14,075 nucleotides of DNA, from positions 1-14,075 of the forward strand of contig JAFGVT010000062.1 in the NCBI GenBank assembly GCA_016937825.1. The letters are read 5' to 3'. How positions within the stretch are numbered: the stretch's first letter is position 1; every line of letters begins with the position of its first letter. Below the pieces are notes generated by a model. It searched no databases, was not told the DNA's origin, and saw nothing but the letters and a program-made list of their open reading frames with translations. Shown piece by piece: positions 13,570-14,075 of the stretch. The DNA comes from Fidelibacterota bacterium (lineage in GTDB: Bacteria; Fidelibacterota; Fidelibacteria; Fidelibacterales; Fidelibacteraceae). Both the position numbers and the translations under genes were made by a program.

Positions 13570-14075
13570 GGACCTTTCTTGACTGTATTCCCTGCTTTGT
13601 CAAACAAACCCTGCGCGCCGGACGTCTGGTGACCGACGATGAAAATGAGATCAAGGCGCTCCTGGATCGCGTCGGCTCGCGGATCAACGATATCACACTC
13701 GACCATACGCCGCCGGAAATGGGACTGATCATCTATGAGGAGATCCGTAAAATAAGCGGTATCGACGACCCCTATTCGAAAGAGAAAGCCCAGCATATTG
13801 CGGAAGCCAAACGCCTCTATCCCACCATGGTAAGACGGCGCGATATGTCCGGGGATCCGCTGCTTACGGCGATCCGCATCGCGATCGCGGGAAATGTGAT
13901 CGACATGGGCATGGACAAGGATTTTCATATTGAAAAGGACATGGAACACATTCTTGAACAGGAATTTGCCCTTTGTGATATTGAAGAATTCAGACATGTT
14001 CTGGGCCGGGCGAAGCAGGTATTGTATCTGGGGGACAATGCGGGAGAATCCGTGTTCGACCGGGTCCTGATAGAA
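13566..14075 (+). CDS. DUF89 / ARMT1-like damage-control phosphatase; 5' part, truncated by window edge
   Basis: The frame opens at the ATG at 13566, overlapping the MBL stop (ATGA), and runs 170 codons off the right edge. The N-terminus MRTFLDCIPCFVKQTL carries the CxxC (C7, C10) typical of prokaryotic DUF89 subfamily I. DPYSKEKAQHIAEAKRLYP, LTAIRIAIAGNVIDMG and the metal-site motif LGDNAGES (D157, N158) match the family closely. DUF89 proteins are metal-dependent phosphatases, active with Co2+, Ni2+ or Mn2+ in studied members, that remove damaged or surplus sugar phosphates and related metabolites. About 100-120 C-terminal residues, including further metal ligands, are probably outside the window. 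The location next to a metal importer fits a metal-requiring repair enzyme. The family call is strong; the substrate is not predictable. Confidence 0.92.
   Translation, partial: MRTFLDCIPCFVKQTLRAGRLVTDDENEIKALLDRVGSRINDITLDHTPPEMGLIIYEEIRKISGIDDPYSKEKAQHIAEAKRLYPTMVRRRDMSGDPLLTAIRIAIAGNVIDMGMDKDFHIEKDMEHILEQEFALCDIEEFRHVLGRAKQVLYLGDNAGESVFDRVLIE

Overview
The window looks like chromosomal DNA from a bacterium of the FCB superphylum. The main clue is a large secreted M6-type metalloprotease. It ends in a type IX secretion (T9SS) sorting domain of the style common in Bacteroidota relatives such as Ignavibacteria, Marinimicrobia, KSB1 and Cloacimonadota (NYPNPFNPATTIRY near the C-terminus). Genes are moderately GC-rich, most have clear AGGA/GGAG ribosome sites, and many are packed with 4-bp ATGA overlaps. 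There are no rRNA, tRNA, CRISPR, transposase or phage genes. The phylum assignment is an inference; no finer placement is possible from sequence reading alone.

Layout. (1) 1-821, minus: 5' part of gcvPB, glycine dehydrogenase subunit 2, running off the left edge. (2) 822-1090: AT-rich divergent spacer. (3) 1091-4264, plus: M6 metalloprotease with FN3, jelly-roll, PKD and cadherin-like modules and the T9SS tail. (4) 4265-4547: convergent, AT-rich spacer with a clear terminator, two near-identical palindromes 140 bp apart, and a cluster of CTTG/CAAG dyads. (5) 7898 down to 4548, minus: a three-gene operon of a polyprenol/phytol-kinase-like + DUF92 fusion membrane protein, an NlpC/P60 peptidase and tryptophanyl-tRNA synthetase. 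(6) 7899-8052: divergent spacer with a good promoter in each direction. (7) 8053-11494, plus: LytS-type membrane hybrid histidine kinase, a small membrane protein and a Gfo/Idh/MocA oxidoreductase. (8) 11582 to the right edge, plus: ZIP/GufA metal transporter, ICMT-like membrane methyltransferase, COG1237-type metallo-beta-lactamase-fold protein and a DUF89 damage-control phosphatase (cut by the window edge), the last three joined by ATGA overlaps.

How the genes may work together. The minus operon couples a protein resembling a two-step isoprenol kinase with a peptidoglycan-peptide hydrolase, which suggests lipid-carrier and muropeptide salvage. The rightmost operon couples a divalent-metal importer with two predicted metal-dependent enzymes, one in a metabolite-repair phosphatase family, which suggests a metal-linked housekeeping or repair module. 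Both are inferences from gene order. The features most worth a second look are the VTE5/VTE6-like fusion, the ZIP-ICMT-MBL-DUF89 operon, and the unexplained palindrome-bounded element at 4351-4511. No convincing wholly new defence or mobile system is visible.
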